A stretch of 22,673 nt of DNA. Source: Deferribacteraceae bacterium UBA1873 (GTDB lineage: Bacteria; Chrysiogenota; Deferribacteres; Deferribacterales; Flexistipitaceae). How positions within the stretch are numbered: position 1 is the stretch's first letter; each line of letters starts with the position of its first letter. The stretch spans positions 1-22,673 of the forward strand of contig DDHP01000021.1 of NCBI GenBank assembly GCA_002338145.1. The letters are read 5' to 3'. The translations under genes were made by a program, and so were the position numbers. Under the pieces are notes generated by a model. It was not told where the DNA came from, did no database searches, and saw only the letters and a program-made list of their open reading frames with translations. Below, one piece after another: positions 13,973 to 22,458 of this stretch.

Positions 13973-15091
13973 ATGAAATCATTTTTTAAACTTTTGGTAA
14001 TGTCTGTTATTTTTGTTGTTTCCAGTATGTCTGTTTTTGCAGCGGATACTATTAAGTTAGGTGTTGCCGGTGCCCATTCTGGTGATTTGGCATCGTATGG
14101 TATTCCCACATCAAGAGCAGTGCAGTTTGTTGTAGACGAATATAACAAGAACGGCGGCATTGACGGCAAGAAAATCGAGCTGTTGATAGAAGACGACGAA
14201 TGTAAACCGGAAAAGGCTGTGAATGCTGCTACTAAGCTAATGTCGCAGGGTGCTGATGCTGTTGTCGGACATATATGTAGTGGACCTACAAAAGCTGCAC
14301 TTCCCATTTATCTTTCACAGATGATTCCCGTTATTTCCCCTTCTGCAACAAGCCCTATACTTACACAGAGCGGAGACTATCCTAATTTTTTCAGAACAAT
14401 AGCTCCCGATGATGCACAGGCCAGACTTGAGGTGGATTTTGCCATTAATGCACTGAATCTTAAAAAAATTGCTATTATACATGACAAAGGTGACTACGGC
14501 AAAGGTTTGGCTGAATATGCCAGGAGTTTTTTGAAAGAGACTGATAACGTTGAAATTGTTCTGTTTGAGGGTGTGACTCCGGGAGCGTTGGATTACTCTG
14601 CTGTTGTGCAGAAGATCAAAAATTCTGAAGCTGACGGGGTAATATTTGGTGGTTATCATCCTGAAGCTTCCAAAATAGTTTCTCAAATGAGAAAAAAGAA
14701 CATTGATATTCCTTTTATTTCCGATGACGGTGTAAAAGATAATAAATTTATTAAGGTAGCAGGAAAGTATGCTGAAGGTGTGTACGCAACCGGTCCCAAA
14801 GATGTATCTTCCAATGCCTTAGCCATTGAAGCTGAAAAAAAACATAAAGACAAATATGGTGATCAGTCAGGGGCCTTTTACCTTAATGGTTATGCAGCGG
14901 CTCAGGCTATTTTGAATGCTATTGATAAGGCGGATTCAACAGATCCTGATGCCATAATGAAGGCTTTGCGCACTTATTATGTTGAAACTTCACTTGGCAG
15001 GATTAAGTTTGATGAAAAAGGTGATGCCATAGGGGTAGGTTTTTCTGTTTATCAGGTACAAAACGGCGAATATGTGGAACAGAATTTCTAA
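13973..15091 (+). CDS. livK: Branched-chain amino-acid ABC transporter, periplasmic binding protein
   Basis: This periplasmic binding protein has about 372 residues and belongs to the LivK/LivJ type-1 solute-binding family (HAAT). A Sec signal peptide covers about residues 1-23, cut after VFA; there is no lipobox cysteine. The mature protein begins ADTIKLGVAGAHSGDLASYG, typical for the family, which binds leucine, isoleucine and valine or related amides. The specificity cannot be read from sequence here. The start ATG 13973 is set by GGAGG (13960-13964) eight bases upstream; a TTG at 13958 is upstream of the signal peptide and unlikely. It is the first gene of the liv operon and is separated from the permeases by an intrinsic terminator. 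Confidence 0.92.
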   Translation: MKSFFKLLVMSVIFVVSSMSVFAADTIKLGVAGAHSGDLASYGIPTSRAVQFVVDEYNKNGGIDGKKIELLIEDDECKPEKAVNAATKLMSQGADAVVGHICSGPTKAALPIYLSQMIPVISPSATSPILTQSGDYPNFFRTIAPDDAQARLEVDFAINALNLKKIAIIHDKGDYGKGLAEYARSFLKETDNVEIVLFEGVTPGALDYSAVVQKIKNSEADGVIFGGYHPEASKIVSQMRKKNIDIPFISDDGVKDNKFIKVAGKYAEGVYATGPKDVSSNALAIEAEKKHKDKYGDQSGAFYLNGYAAAQAILNAIDKADSTDPDAIMKALRTYYVETSLGRIKFDEKGDAIGVGFSVYQVQNGEYVEQNF

Positions 15092-15105
15092 AAACTGATT
15101 TTGCT

Positions 15106-15137
15106 ACCGGGCTCTAAATGCCCGGTTTTATTATTTT
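15106..15137 (+). terminator. Intrinsic terminator/attenuator between livK and livH
   Basis: ACCGGGC (15106-15112) pairs with GCCCGGT (15120-15126) around a 7-nt loop and is followed by TTTTATTATTTTTT. It lies 14 bp after livK and before livH. Partial read-through would make the binding protein more abundant than the permease and ATPase subunits, as is usual in such operons. Confidence 0.8.
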
Positions 15138-15155
15138 TTCAGGGGTTTTTAAACA

Positions 15156-16058
15156 ATGGAGTATTTTTTACAGCTGTTTTTTAGCGGCATAACTAAAGGG
15201 AGCATTTATGCTCTTATTGCTTTGGGATATACTATGGTTTATGGTATTATTCAGCTGATAAATTTTGCTCACGGAGAAATTTATATGATTGGTGCTTTTA
15301 CAGCACTGATTGCAGCTGGTGTTCTTTCTCTATTTAATTTTCCTGTTGCAGCTATTTTTATTATTGCAACACTTGTGGCAATTCTGTATTCCTCGTCATA
15401 TGGTTATACCATTGAAAAAGTTGCATACAAGCCTTTGAGGAACGCTCCGCGTCTTTCAGCGCTTATAAGTGCTATCGGTATGTCAATATTTTTACAAAAC
15501 TATGTACTTCTTGCCCAGACATCTGATTTTCTTCCTTTTCCTTCTATTACCCCTGAAATCAAATTTATTAAACCTTACGAAAATATACTTTCGTCCTCTG
15601 GTTTTCTTATCATTATGTTTACGGTAATTGCTATGATTCTTTTGTCTTTATTTATAAAATTTACCAGAACAGGTAAAGCAATGAGAGCTACCGCTCAGGA
15701 TAAAAAAATGGCTCTTTTACTTGGTATCAATGTGGACAGAGTTATTTCTACTACTTTTGTTATTGGGTCAGCCCTTGCAGCACTTGGTGGGGTTTTAATA
15801 GCAAGCCATATCGGACAGATTAATTTTTTTATCGGGTTTATAGCTGGTATTAAAGCTTTTACAGCTGCAGTACTCGGTGGAATTGGCAGTATTCCTGGAG
15901 CTGTTTTGGGAGCTTTGATTTTAGGGCTTACAGAAAGTTTTTCAACGGGATATATTTCAAGCGATTATCAGGATGTTTTTGCCTTCATTCTTCTGGTGGT
16001 AATACTTATTTTTAAACCCAGCGGTATATTGGGCAAAAAGACGGATCAGAAGGTGTGA
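15156..16058 (+). CDS. livH: Branched-chain amino-acid ABC transporter permease LivH
   Basis: This 300-residue inner-membrane permease has about eight hydrophobic segments and belongs to the LivH family. The N-terminal stretch (IYALIALGYTMVYGIIQLIN, about 17-36, followed by FAHGE) and the conserved GLLLGINVDRVIS-like loop (here LLGINVDRVIST, about 187-198) are typical. The C-terminal GGIGSIPGAVLGALILGLTE segment is also a family mark. It pairs with LivM to form the channel. It begins 15 bp or more after the attenuator; AGGGG (15141-15145) is a plausible ribosome-binding site. livM follows after 3 bp. Confidence 0.93.
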   Translation: MEYFLQLFFSGITKGSIYALIALGYTMVYGIIQLINFAHGEIYMIGAFTALIAAGVLSLFNFPVAAIFIIATLVAILYSSSYGYTIEKVAYKPLRNAPRLSALISAIGMSIFLQNYVLLAQTSDFLPFPSITPEIKFIKPYENILSSSGFLIIMFTVIAMILLSLFIKFTRTGKAMRATAQDKKMALLLGINVDRVISTTFVIGSALAALGGVLIASHIGQINFFIGFIAGIKAFTAAVLGGIGSIPGAVLGALILGLTESFSTGYISSDYQDVFAFILLVVILIFKPSGILGKKTDQKV

Positions 16059-16061
16059 TAA

Positions 16062-17297
16062 ATGTTTTCTGAAATTAAAAAATCCGCGCTGGTTTCCATT
16101 TGGTTTATGTTTCTGACTTTTCCTATTATGGTAATAAAAGTAAACACTATCGAAGATACTATTATATGGAGATGGGGCAATCTGGTTATGGTGGGGGTAG
16201 GATCCTTTTTTTTGTCTTTTTTGTGGAGGTATTTGCAGGATAAAACCAAGGCTAAAGAAAGACAGGGATACAAAGATGCCTTATCAAAATTTTTTTATGA
16301 CAGCTTTATAGGCAATAAGAAGGTTTTCTATCCAGTTATCTTGGGAGTAATATGTATTATTCTTTTTTTCCCTTATCTTTTTTCTACGTATCAAGTTACT
16401 ATTATGACTACTGCACTGATTTATGTAGTGCTTGGGCTTGGTTTGAATGTTGTGGTTGGATTTGCAGGACTTTTGGATTTGGGATATGTGGCTTTTTATG
16501 CAGTCGGTGCTTATACATATGCTCTTCTCAATTTTAATTATGATATAAGTTTCTGGTTAGCACTTCCTATTGCCGGTATACTTGGAGCTTTGGCAGGTAT
16601 TTTGCTTGGCTTTCCTGTACTCAGGCTAAGAGGAGACTATCTGGCCATTGTTACCCTTGGTTTTGGTGAAATAATACGTCTGGTGCTGGAGAACTGGGGT
16701 GAGTTTACTCATGGCCCCAGTGGTATTGCCAGTATTGACAGACCCAATTTTGGTTTTGATTTAAGTATTGTGGGCAGTATAAATGCAATATACTATTTTG
16801 TATTTTTGTTTGTTCTTGTGACTATATTTTTTACAAACCGTTTGCAGAATTCAAGAATTGGAAGGGCGTGGGTGGCCTTGAGAGAGGACGAAATCGCTTG
16901 CCAGGCCATGGGTGTTGATAAAACAAAAACAAAGCTTTCGGCTTTTGCTTTCGGAGCAACATGGGCAGGATTTATGGGGGCTGTTTTTGCAGCAAAGACC
17001 ACTTTTATCAATCCGGCCAGTTTTACATTTCTGGAATCAGCCATTATACTTTCCATAGTTGTATTAGGAGGTATGGGTTCAATTCCGGGGGTTATATTGG
17101 GGGCATTGATATTAATACTTTTACCTGAATACCTGAGGGCTTTTTCAGAGTACCGTATGTTGATATTTGGCGGATCTATGGTACTTATGATGGTTTTTAG
17201 ACCCCAAGGATTAATTAAAAGTAAAAGAAGACATTATAATTTTAGAGAAATGACAAAACGTGAAATGCAGGAGAGGCGAAATGCGACCTCTTCTTGA
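16062..17297 (+). CDS. livM: Branched-chain amino-acid ABC transporter permease LivM
   Basis: This 411-residue second permease subunit belongs to the LivM family. The core starts at about residue 105 (YQVTIMTTALIYVVLGLGLN) and contains GFAGLLDLGYVAFYAVGAY and the segment RLRGDYLAIVTLGFGEIIRL, both diagnostic. The GGMGSIPGVILGALI segment lies near the end. An N-terminal extension of about 100 residues with extra hydrophobic segments is present, as in some longer LivM proteins such as that of E. coli. GAAGGTG precedes the ATG. It overlaps livG by 17 bp. Confidence 0.93.
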   Translation: MFSEIKKSALVSIWFMFLTFPIMVIKVNTIEDTIIWRWGNLVMVGVGSFFLSFLWRYLQDKTKAKERQGYKDALSKFFYDSFIGNKKVFYPVILGVICIILFFPYLFSTYQVTIMTTALIYVVLGLGLNVVVGFAGLLDLGYVAFYAVGAYTYALLNFNYDISFWLALPIAGILGALAGILLGFPVLRLRGDYLAIVTLGFGEIIRLVLENWGEFTHGPSGIASIDRPNFGFDLSIVGSINAIYYFVFLFVLVTIFFTNRLQNSRIGRAWVALREDEIACQAMGVDKTKTKLSAFAFGATWAGFMGAVFAAKTTFINPASFTFLESAIILSIVVLGGMGSIPGVILGALILILLPEYLRAFSEYRMLIFGGSMVLMMVFRPQGLIKSKRRHYNFREMTKREMQERRNATSS

Positions 17298-18069
17298 AAT
17301 AAATAATCTTACAATGGATTTTGGTGGTCTTCGGGCCGTTGATAACATTGATTTTAAAATAAATGAAGGCGAGATAGTTGCACTTATTGGTCCTAACGGA
17401 GCAGGTAAAACAACTTTTTTTAATTGTGTAACAGGTATGTATAAACCCACTGGGGGGCATATTTATATTTATAAAAATGATAAAAGTAAAAAGCGTCTTA
17501 ATGGATTAAAACCTAATAAAGTAACTGAATATGGGTTGGCCAGAACTTTTCAAAATATAAGATTGTTTAAGCAAATGACAGTGCTTGAGAATGTTATGAT
17601 TGGAAGACATTGCCGTACTCATGCCAATATTTTCTCCGCTCTGTTGAGAAATAAAAAGATTGTGCGTGAAGAATATGATTCTGCTTCATACAGTTATCAT
17701 ATATTAGAAAAAATGGGTTTGGGGTATTTTTGCAATGAGATAGCCGAGAACCTGCCTTATGGTGCGCAGAGAAGGCTGGAAATTGCCCGTGCTTTGGCAA
17801 CTGAGCCCAACGTTTTACTGCTGGATGAGCCTGCTGCAGGGCTCAATCCTCAGGAGACATCTGATTTGATAAATTTGATAAATATGCTCAGGGATGAAGA
17901 AGGGGTTTCCATTTTGCTTATTGAGCATGATATGGGTATGGTTATGAAAATTTCTGAACGTATAACTGTGATGGATTACGGAAAGAAAATTGCTGAAGGA
18001 ACTCCTGAAGAAATAAGAAAAAATCCGGAAGTTATTAAGGCTTATCTCGGAGAAGATATCGATGCTTAA
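17281..18069 (+). CDS. livG: Branched-chain amino-acid ABC transporter ATPase LivG
   Basis: This ATP-binding subunit has about 262 residues from ATG 17281, which is preceded by GAGAGG (17271-17276). An in-frame ATG at 17260 would add seven residues with no family counterpart. Walker A GPNGAGKTT is at about 37-45, the Q-loop segment ARTFQNIRLF follows, and the signature LPYGAQRRLEIARAL and Walker B LLLDEPAAGLNP are those of the LivG subgroup. The switch histidine is in IEHDMGMVM. It powers transport together with LivF, and it overlaps livF by 8 bp. Confidence 0.95.
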   Translation: MRPLLEINNLTMDFGGLRAVDNIDFKINEGEIVALIGPNGAGKTTFFNCVTGMYKPTGGHIYIYKNDKSKKRLNGLKPNKVTEYGLARTFQNIRLFKQMTVLENVMIGRHCRTHANIFSALLRNKKIVREEYDSASYSYHILEKMGLGYFCNEIAENLPYGAQRRLEIARALATEPNVLLLDEPAAGLNPQETSDLINLINMLRDEEGVSILLIEHDMGMVMKISERITVMDYGKKIAEGTPEEIRKNPEVIKAYLGEDIDA

Positions 18070-18772
18070 GCTTTCTAATGTCAATACGTTTTACGGAAAT
18101 ATACAGGCTTTGCATGATGTAAACATTGAAGTGGAAGAGGGGGAAATTGTAGCCCTTTTGGGTGCAAATGGTGCAGGAAAAACTACGACGCTTATGACAA
18201 TAAGTGGCATTGTCCCTCCCCAATCCGGGGAAATATATTACAAAAATACACCTCTTCATTTAATGAATCCTGATGACATTGTAAAGCTTGGAATAAGCCA
18301 AGTCCCTGAGGGAAGGCATATTTTTCCCCACTTAACTGTTGGAGAAAATATTGACTTAGGAGCTTTTTTACGTAATGACAAAAAAGAGATAAAAAAAGAT
18401 ATAGAGTATGTTTATGAACTTTTTCCCCGCCTTGCTGAACGTAAGCATCAATTGGGAGAGACACTTAGCGGTGGTGAGCAACAAATGCTTGCAATATCAA
18501 GAGCATTGATGGCCAGGCCGAATGTCCTTTTACTGGACGAACCTTCTCTTGGCTTAGCTCCTATTATAGTCAGACAGATTTTTGATATAATCAGTCAGAT
18601 TAATAAAGAGAATAAAACAACTATACTTCTTGTGGAACAAAATGCTAACCTTGCGCTGAAGATTGCACACAGAGGTTATGTTATGGAAACAGGGAAAATC
18701 AGATTATCAGGGGATGCTAAAGAGCTTCTGAACAATGATGATATAAAGAAAGCATATCTTGGTGGTGTTTAA
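18062..18772 (+). CDS. livF: Branched-chain amino-acid ABC transporter ATPase LivF
   Basis: This 236-residue second ATPase subunit has Walker A GANGAGKTT at about 33-41. The segment VPEGRHIFPHLTVGENIDLG is characteristic of LivF, followed by signature LSGGEQQMLAISRAL and Walker B LLLDEPSLGLAP, with VEQNANLAL in place of the H-loop (Gln in the switch position, normal for LivF). It is the last gene of the liv operon. It ends in a 4-bp convergent overlap with the next minus-strand gene, and no separate terminator is visible between them. Confidence 0.95.
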   Translation: MLKLSNVNTFYGNIQALHDVNIEVEEGEIVALLGANGAGKTTTLMTISGIVPPQSGEIYYKNTPLHLMNPDDIVKLGISQVPEGRHIFPHLTVGENIDLGAFLRNDKKEIKKDIEYVYELFPRLAERKHQLGETLSGGEQQMLAISRALMARPNVLLLDEPSLGLAPIIVRQIFDIISQINKENKTTILLVEQNANLALKIAHRGYVMETGKIRLSGDAKELLNNDDIKKAYLGGV

Positions 18773-19680
18773 TTAAAAATGTAATCGGTCATTTCACCTT
18801 CGCCGTTTGTCTTGAATTGTAATCCAAAAGCTTTATGTTTGTTTTTATCAAATATATTTTCGTTAAGCATAAATTTCAGGTCGAAAATTTCATAGTCGTA
18901 ATTCCCGTCAGTTTGAATAATCACAGGGTAGTCAACAAACCAGAGATAGGTATCTAAAAATTTGCTGTTGAAATTATAAAAACTATTTTTTCTGTCAAAC
19001 TTTGTATAGTTTGTAAATGTATCCAGGTTTATCTGTCCGAATGTTGTTATATCCTTTACTTTATATGTGTTTTTGTCTTCTATTATTACTTTCCAGTAAA
19101 TGGGCGTAAACGCAGTTGTAGTTACTATTACTTTGTCATCCGTTAATTTTGATACTTTAAATTTCACAAAAGTTTTAACTCCAAAGTTAGCGGCGGGATA
19201 AAGTATAAGGAATGCGGCGGCAATTATTGCTGTTTTGCGGCTTTTTAAAAGAAGCCCTAAAGTTAATAAAATTATAATTGTTAAAGTATAAAATGGGTCA
19301 ATGATGTAAACAGTGGACAAAGCAAATCTGTGTCTGCTGAAAGGTGCAAGCAGTTGGGTTCCGTAGCTGGTAATATAATCCAGGTATATGTGAATATACA
19401 TTATTGCGATACTGGTGATTATAGAAAACAACAAATTTTTGTTAAATATATTTTTTAAAATAAAAGCAGACAGAATTCCCAGTAATAACCCGCCCCACAC
19501 GGAATGAGTAAAACCTCTGTGGTGTAATAAGTAAGCAGTCCGACTGCCGAATGAAACAATGTTATCTATATCTGGCAGTAAAGCAAGAGAACCAAAAATC
19601 AATATTTTTTTAGCAGTCAGTTTAACCTTAAAAACTTTAGCTAACGCCAATCCGCTTACAGAATGCGTTATCGGATCCAT
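18769..19680 (-). CDS. YdjM-family membrane-bound metal-dependent hydrolase
   Basis: This integral membrane protein has about 304 residues and belongs to the YdjM/LexA-binding family (DUF457-like). The N-terminus MDPITHSVSGLALAK, PDIDN (about 39-43), HHRGFTHSVWGG (about 56-67) and the HIYLDYITSYGTQLL segment (about 102-116) supply the conserved His and Asp residues thought to bind metal. Several transmembrane segments fill the first half; the second half is a hydrophilic beta-rich domain. The biological role is unknown; E. coli YdjM is induced by DNA damage. The start at 19680 has AAGGTG just upstream; 12 extra codons to 19716 are open but less likely. Confidence 0.82.
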   Translation of the reverse strand: MDPITHSVSGLALAKVFKVKLTAKKILIFGSLALLPDIDNIVSFGSRTAYLLHHRGFTHSVWGGLLLGILSAFILKNIFNKNLLFSIITSIAIMYIHIYLDYITSYGTQLLAPFSRHRFALSTVYIIDPFYTLTIIILLTLGLLLKSRKTAIIAAAFLILYPAANFGVKTFVKFKVSKLTDDKVIVTTTAFTPIYWKVIIEDKNTYKVKDITTFGQINLDTFTNYTKFDRKNSFYNFNSKFLDTYLWFVDYPVIIQTDGNYDYEIFDLKFMLNENIFDKNKHKAFGLQFKTNGEGEMTDYIFN

Positions 19681-19704
19681 TTTCACCTTCCCCTTTGTGT
19701 TTAA

Positions 19705-19732
19705 ATAATACATCAATTTTTGTAAAAACCAA
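19705..19732 (-). promoter_or_regulatory. Promoter for the YdjM-family gene
   Basis: Minus strand: -35 TTGGTT (19732-19727), 16-bp spacer, -10 TATTAT (19710-19705). RNA would start near 19698. This excludes the farther start codon at 19716 and supports 19680. Confidence 0.4.
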
Positions 19733-19794
19733 TATTTTTAATTAATCTATAATAATGATTCATTAAAAAAATGTTATAAAAATTAAAATTCGTA

Positions 19795-19823
19795 TTGACT
19801 GTTCATTTTTTTGAAATTAGTAT
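19795..19823 (+). promoter_or_regulatory. Promoter of the proline-degradation operon
   Basis: TTGACT (19795-19800), 17-bp spacer, TAGTAT (19818-19823). RNA would start near 19830, leaving a leader of about 30 nt that contains AGAGGTG before the ATG at 19860. Confidence 0.5.
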
Positions 19824-19859
19824 TATATCTAAGTACAAAATACATGAGAGAGGTGAATT

Positions 19860-21503
19860 ATGATTACTTATAATAACTCAAAACTTAAAGTCCCACAGCC
19901 TCAAAATGAGCCTGTTTTTTCTTATGAACCCGGTTCAGAAGAAAAAACTCTTTTAAAAGCTGCTTTGAAAGAACTCAAGGGCAAGAAAATTGAAATTCCG
20001 CTCATTATAGGCGGCAAAGAGGTGAAGACAGGAGATATGGGCAAGGTTGTATGCCCTCACGATCATCAGCATGTGCTTGCAGAATATCATAAGGCCGGAG
20101 AAAAAGAGGTACAGATGGCCATTGAAGCTTCTCAAAAAGCGTGGAAAGAATGGCAGGAATATTCCTGGGAAGACCGCGTAGCTATATTTCTGAAAGCTGC
20201 TGAATTGCTTTCAACCAAATACAGATATTTAGTTAATGCAGCTACAATGCTGTCTATTAGTAAAACAGCACATCAGGCAGAAATCGATTCTGCTTGTGAG
20301 CTGATAGATTTCTGGAGATTTAACTGTTATTTTGTCCAGCAAATTTATGCTGAGCAGCCTTTAATCAATCCGAAAGGTATTTGGAATTATACACATACCC
20401 GCCCGTTGGAAGGTTTTGTATTTGCCGTTACCCCATTTAATTTTACGGCAATTGCCGGCAACCTTCCCACTTCACCTGCCATAATGGGTAATGTGAGTAT
20501 ATGGAAGCCAGCTTCCACAGCACTGTATGCTCCTTATTTTCTTATGAAAATTTTTAAGGAAGCAGGTCTGCCTGACGGTGTAATTAATTTCGTTCCCGGT
20601 TCCGGTTCCACTGTAGGCAATGTGTGTTTCAATGATCCCAGACTTGCCGGTGTTCATTTTACCGGCAGTACCGCTGTATTTCAATCCATGTGGAAACAGG
20701 TGGGTGCAAATATTGCAAAATATAATAGTTATCCGAGAATTGTCGGTGAGACCGGTGGTAAAGACTTTATTTTTGCCCACAAAACTGCTGATGTAAGAAA
20801 ACTTGCGATTGCAATGATACGGGGTGCTTATGAATATCAGGGTCAAAAATGTTCTGCAGCATCAAGATCGTATATCCCCAAATCACTCTGGGGTGATGTA
20901 AGAGAAATTCTCGAAACGGAAATCGCCAAAATTAAAATGGGGGATGTGGAGGATTTTACCAATTTTATGAACGCCGTAATCGATAAAAATGCTTTTAGCG
21001 ATATTACCGGCTATATTGATTATGCAAAACAGTCGGAGGATGCTGAGGTTATAATCGGCGGCAACTATGATGACAGTAAAGGATATTTTGTGGAACCCAC
21101 GGTTATTTTAACCACAGACCCTAAATTCAAAACTATGGAAGAGGAGATTTTCGGCCCCGTTATGACAGTTTATGTTTATGATGATGATAAATACGAGGAG
21201 ACGCTTGATATTTGTGATCAAACATCCCCTTATGCCCTTACCGGTGCTGTATTTGCCACCGACAGGGCAGCCATAAGGACAGCTATGAAGAAGCTGGAGC
21301 ACGCTTCGGGGAATTTTTATGTTAATGATAAACCTACCGGTTCTATAGTAGGACAGCAGCCTTTTGGCGGAGCCAGAGCTTCAGGTACAAATGATAAGGC
21401 GGGAAGTTACCAGAACCTCATCAGATGGGTTTCCACCAGAGCTGTAAAAGAGAATTTCAATGCTCCGGAATCTTTTGAATATCCGTTTATGAAAGAAAAA
21501 TAA
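19860..21503 (+). CDS. pruA: 1-pyrroline-5-carboxylate (L-glutamate gamma-semialdehyde) dehydrogenase
   Basis: This NAD-dependent aldehyde dehydrogenase oxidises glutamate semialdehyde to glutamate, the second step of proline breakdown. It has 547 residues. Catalytic Cys331 lies in GQKCSAASRSYIP, the general-base Glu297 in VGETGGKDF, Asn194 in TPFNF, and cofactor-binding Lys216 in WKPAS. The C-terminal QPFGGARASGTNDKAGS is characteristic of the P5CDH group that includes mitochondrial ALDH4A1, rather than the PutA C-terminal domain. It is followed by proline dehydrogenase after 43 bp, with a terminator-like hairpin between. The gene symbol follows common usage; rocA is also used. Confidence 0.93.
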   Translation: MITYNNSKLKVPQPQNEPVFSYEPGSEEKTLLKAALKELKGKKIEIPLIIGGKEVKTGDMGKVVCPHDHQHVLAEYHKAGEKEVQMAIEASQKAWKEWQEYSWEDRVAIFLKAAELLSTKYRYLVNAATMLSISKTAHQAEIDSACELIDFWRFNCYFVQQIYAEQPLINPKGIWNYTHTRPLEGFVFAVTPFNFTAIAGNLPTSPAIMGNVSIWKPASTALYAPYFLMKIFKEAGLPDGVINFVPGSGSTVGNVCFNDPRLAGVHFTGSTAVFQSMWKQVGANIAKYNSYPRIVGETGGKDFIFAHKTADVRKLAIAMIRGAYEYQGQKCSAASRSYIPKSLWGDVREILETEIAKIKMGDVEDFTNFMNAVIDKNAFSDITGYIDYAKQSEDAEVIIGGNYDDSKGYFVEPTVILTTDPKFKTMEEEIFGPVMTVYVYDDDKYEETLDICDQTSPYALTGAVFATDRAAIRTAMKKLEHASGNFYVNDKPTGSIVGQQPFGGARASGTNDKAGSYQNLIRWVSTRAVKENFNAPESFEYPFMKEK

Positions 21504-21508
21504 TTAGC

Positions 21509-21532
21509 AGGGGATTGTTAAATCCCCTTTTT
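21509..21532 (+). terminator. Intrinsic terminator/attenuator between P5C dehydrogenase and proline dehydrogenase
   Basis: AGGGGATT (21509-21516) pairs with AATCCCCT (21521-21528) around GTTA and is followed by TTTTT (21528-21532). The AGGAGGA ribosome-binding site of the next gene follows within a few bases (21537-21543). Read-through is expected to be partial, so the downstream gene should be less expressed. Confidence 0.8.
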
Positions 21533-21546
21533 CTTTAGGAGGAAAT

Positions 21547-22458
21547 ATGTCTGGATTAAATTTTTTAATTTCCAAAACTATTATGCATGTGCCGGGACCT
21601 GTTGTAAGTATTTTTGCCAAAAGTTATATTGCCGGTCAGGAGTTGTCCGATGCAGTTAATGTAACCCGGGATTTTAACAAACAGGGCATCATGACAACCA
21701 TAGATTTGCTTGGTGAATTTATAAAAACAAAAGATCAGGCGAAGTATTTTAAAGACAGGTGCATCGAAATACTGGATACAATAAACAAAGAGGGGCTGAA
21801 TTCCAACCTGTCTATAAAACCTACGCAAATGGGGATTAGTTTGGATGAAGATTTTGCGTATGAAAACATTAGTGAAATAGTCAAATATGCTGAGTCTATA
21901 AATAATTTTGTACGGGTTGATATGGAAGATACTCCCAATACAGATAAAACATTGAGATTGCATGCGTCTCTGAAAAAGGAATTTGGAAAACATGTGGGAA
22001 CGGTTTTACAATCGTATCTAAGAAGGACACCTGCAGATATTGATAATCTGGATCCTAAAGATTTGAATATAAGGCTTTGCAAAGGTATTTATAACGAACC
22101 GAGGGAATTGGCTTACAAAGACCCTTATATAGTAAATCAAAATTTCATATACTGTCTTGAGAAATTGTTTGCAAAAGGTGCTTATGTTGGCATTGCAACC
22201 CACGATGAAAAGCTGATTTTTGAATCCCTTAGACTGATAGAAAAATATAAGCTGAAAAAACAGGACTATGAATTTCAGATGCTTCTCGGTGTGGATGAGC
22301 AGCTCAGGAAAATTATTGTTGAAGATGATCACAGACTTAGGGTATATGTGCCATATGGCAAAGACTGGCTTCCATATTCCAAAAGAAGGTTGAAAGAAAA
22401 TCCTAAAATTGCAACACATGCTTTAAGACAGATGTTCGGGATACATGGAAATAAATAA
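21547..22458 (+). CDS. Proline dehydrogenase
   Basis: This FAD-dependent enzyme oxidises proline to 1-pyrroline-5-carboxylate and passes electrons to quinone. It has 303 residues, the normal size for the single-domain bacterial PRODH. Conserved segments include SIKPTQMG (about 89-96), VRVDMEDT (122-129), LQSYLRR (154-160), RLCKGIYNEP (176-185), ATHDEKLI (217-224), EFQMLLGV (242-249) and VYVPYGKDWLPYSKRRLKEN (266-285), which contains the substrate-binding arginine pair. A strong AGGAGGA lies upstream of the ATG. The product is the substrate of the preceding dehydrogenase; P5C may be channelled between the two enzymes. Confidence 0.94.
   Translation: MSGLNFLISKTIMHVPGPVVSIFAKSYIAGQELSDAVNVTRDFNKQGIMTTIDLLGEFIKTKDQAKYFKDRCIEILDTINKEGLNSNLSIKPTQMGISLDEDFAYENISEIVKYAESINNFVRVDMEDTPNTDKTLRLHASLKKEFGKHVGTVLQSYLRRTPADIDNLDPKDLNIRLCKGIYNEPRELAYKDPYIVNQNFIYCLEKLFAKGAYVGIATHDEKLIFESLRLIEKYKLKKQDYEFQMLLGVDEQLRKIIVEDDHRLRVYVPYGKDWLPYSKRRLKENPKIATHALRQMFGIHGNK

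Noticed and set aside
16062..16370. LivM N-terminal extension as a separate fused gene
   Set aside because: Long N-termini with hydrophobic segments occur in normal LivM proteins such as that of E. coli.
21565..22419. Minus-strand open frames of 115-142 codons
   Set aside because: Antisense shadows of proline dehydrogenase, which carries all its conserved motifs on the plus strand.
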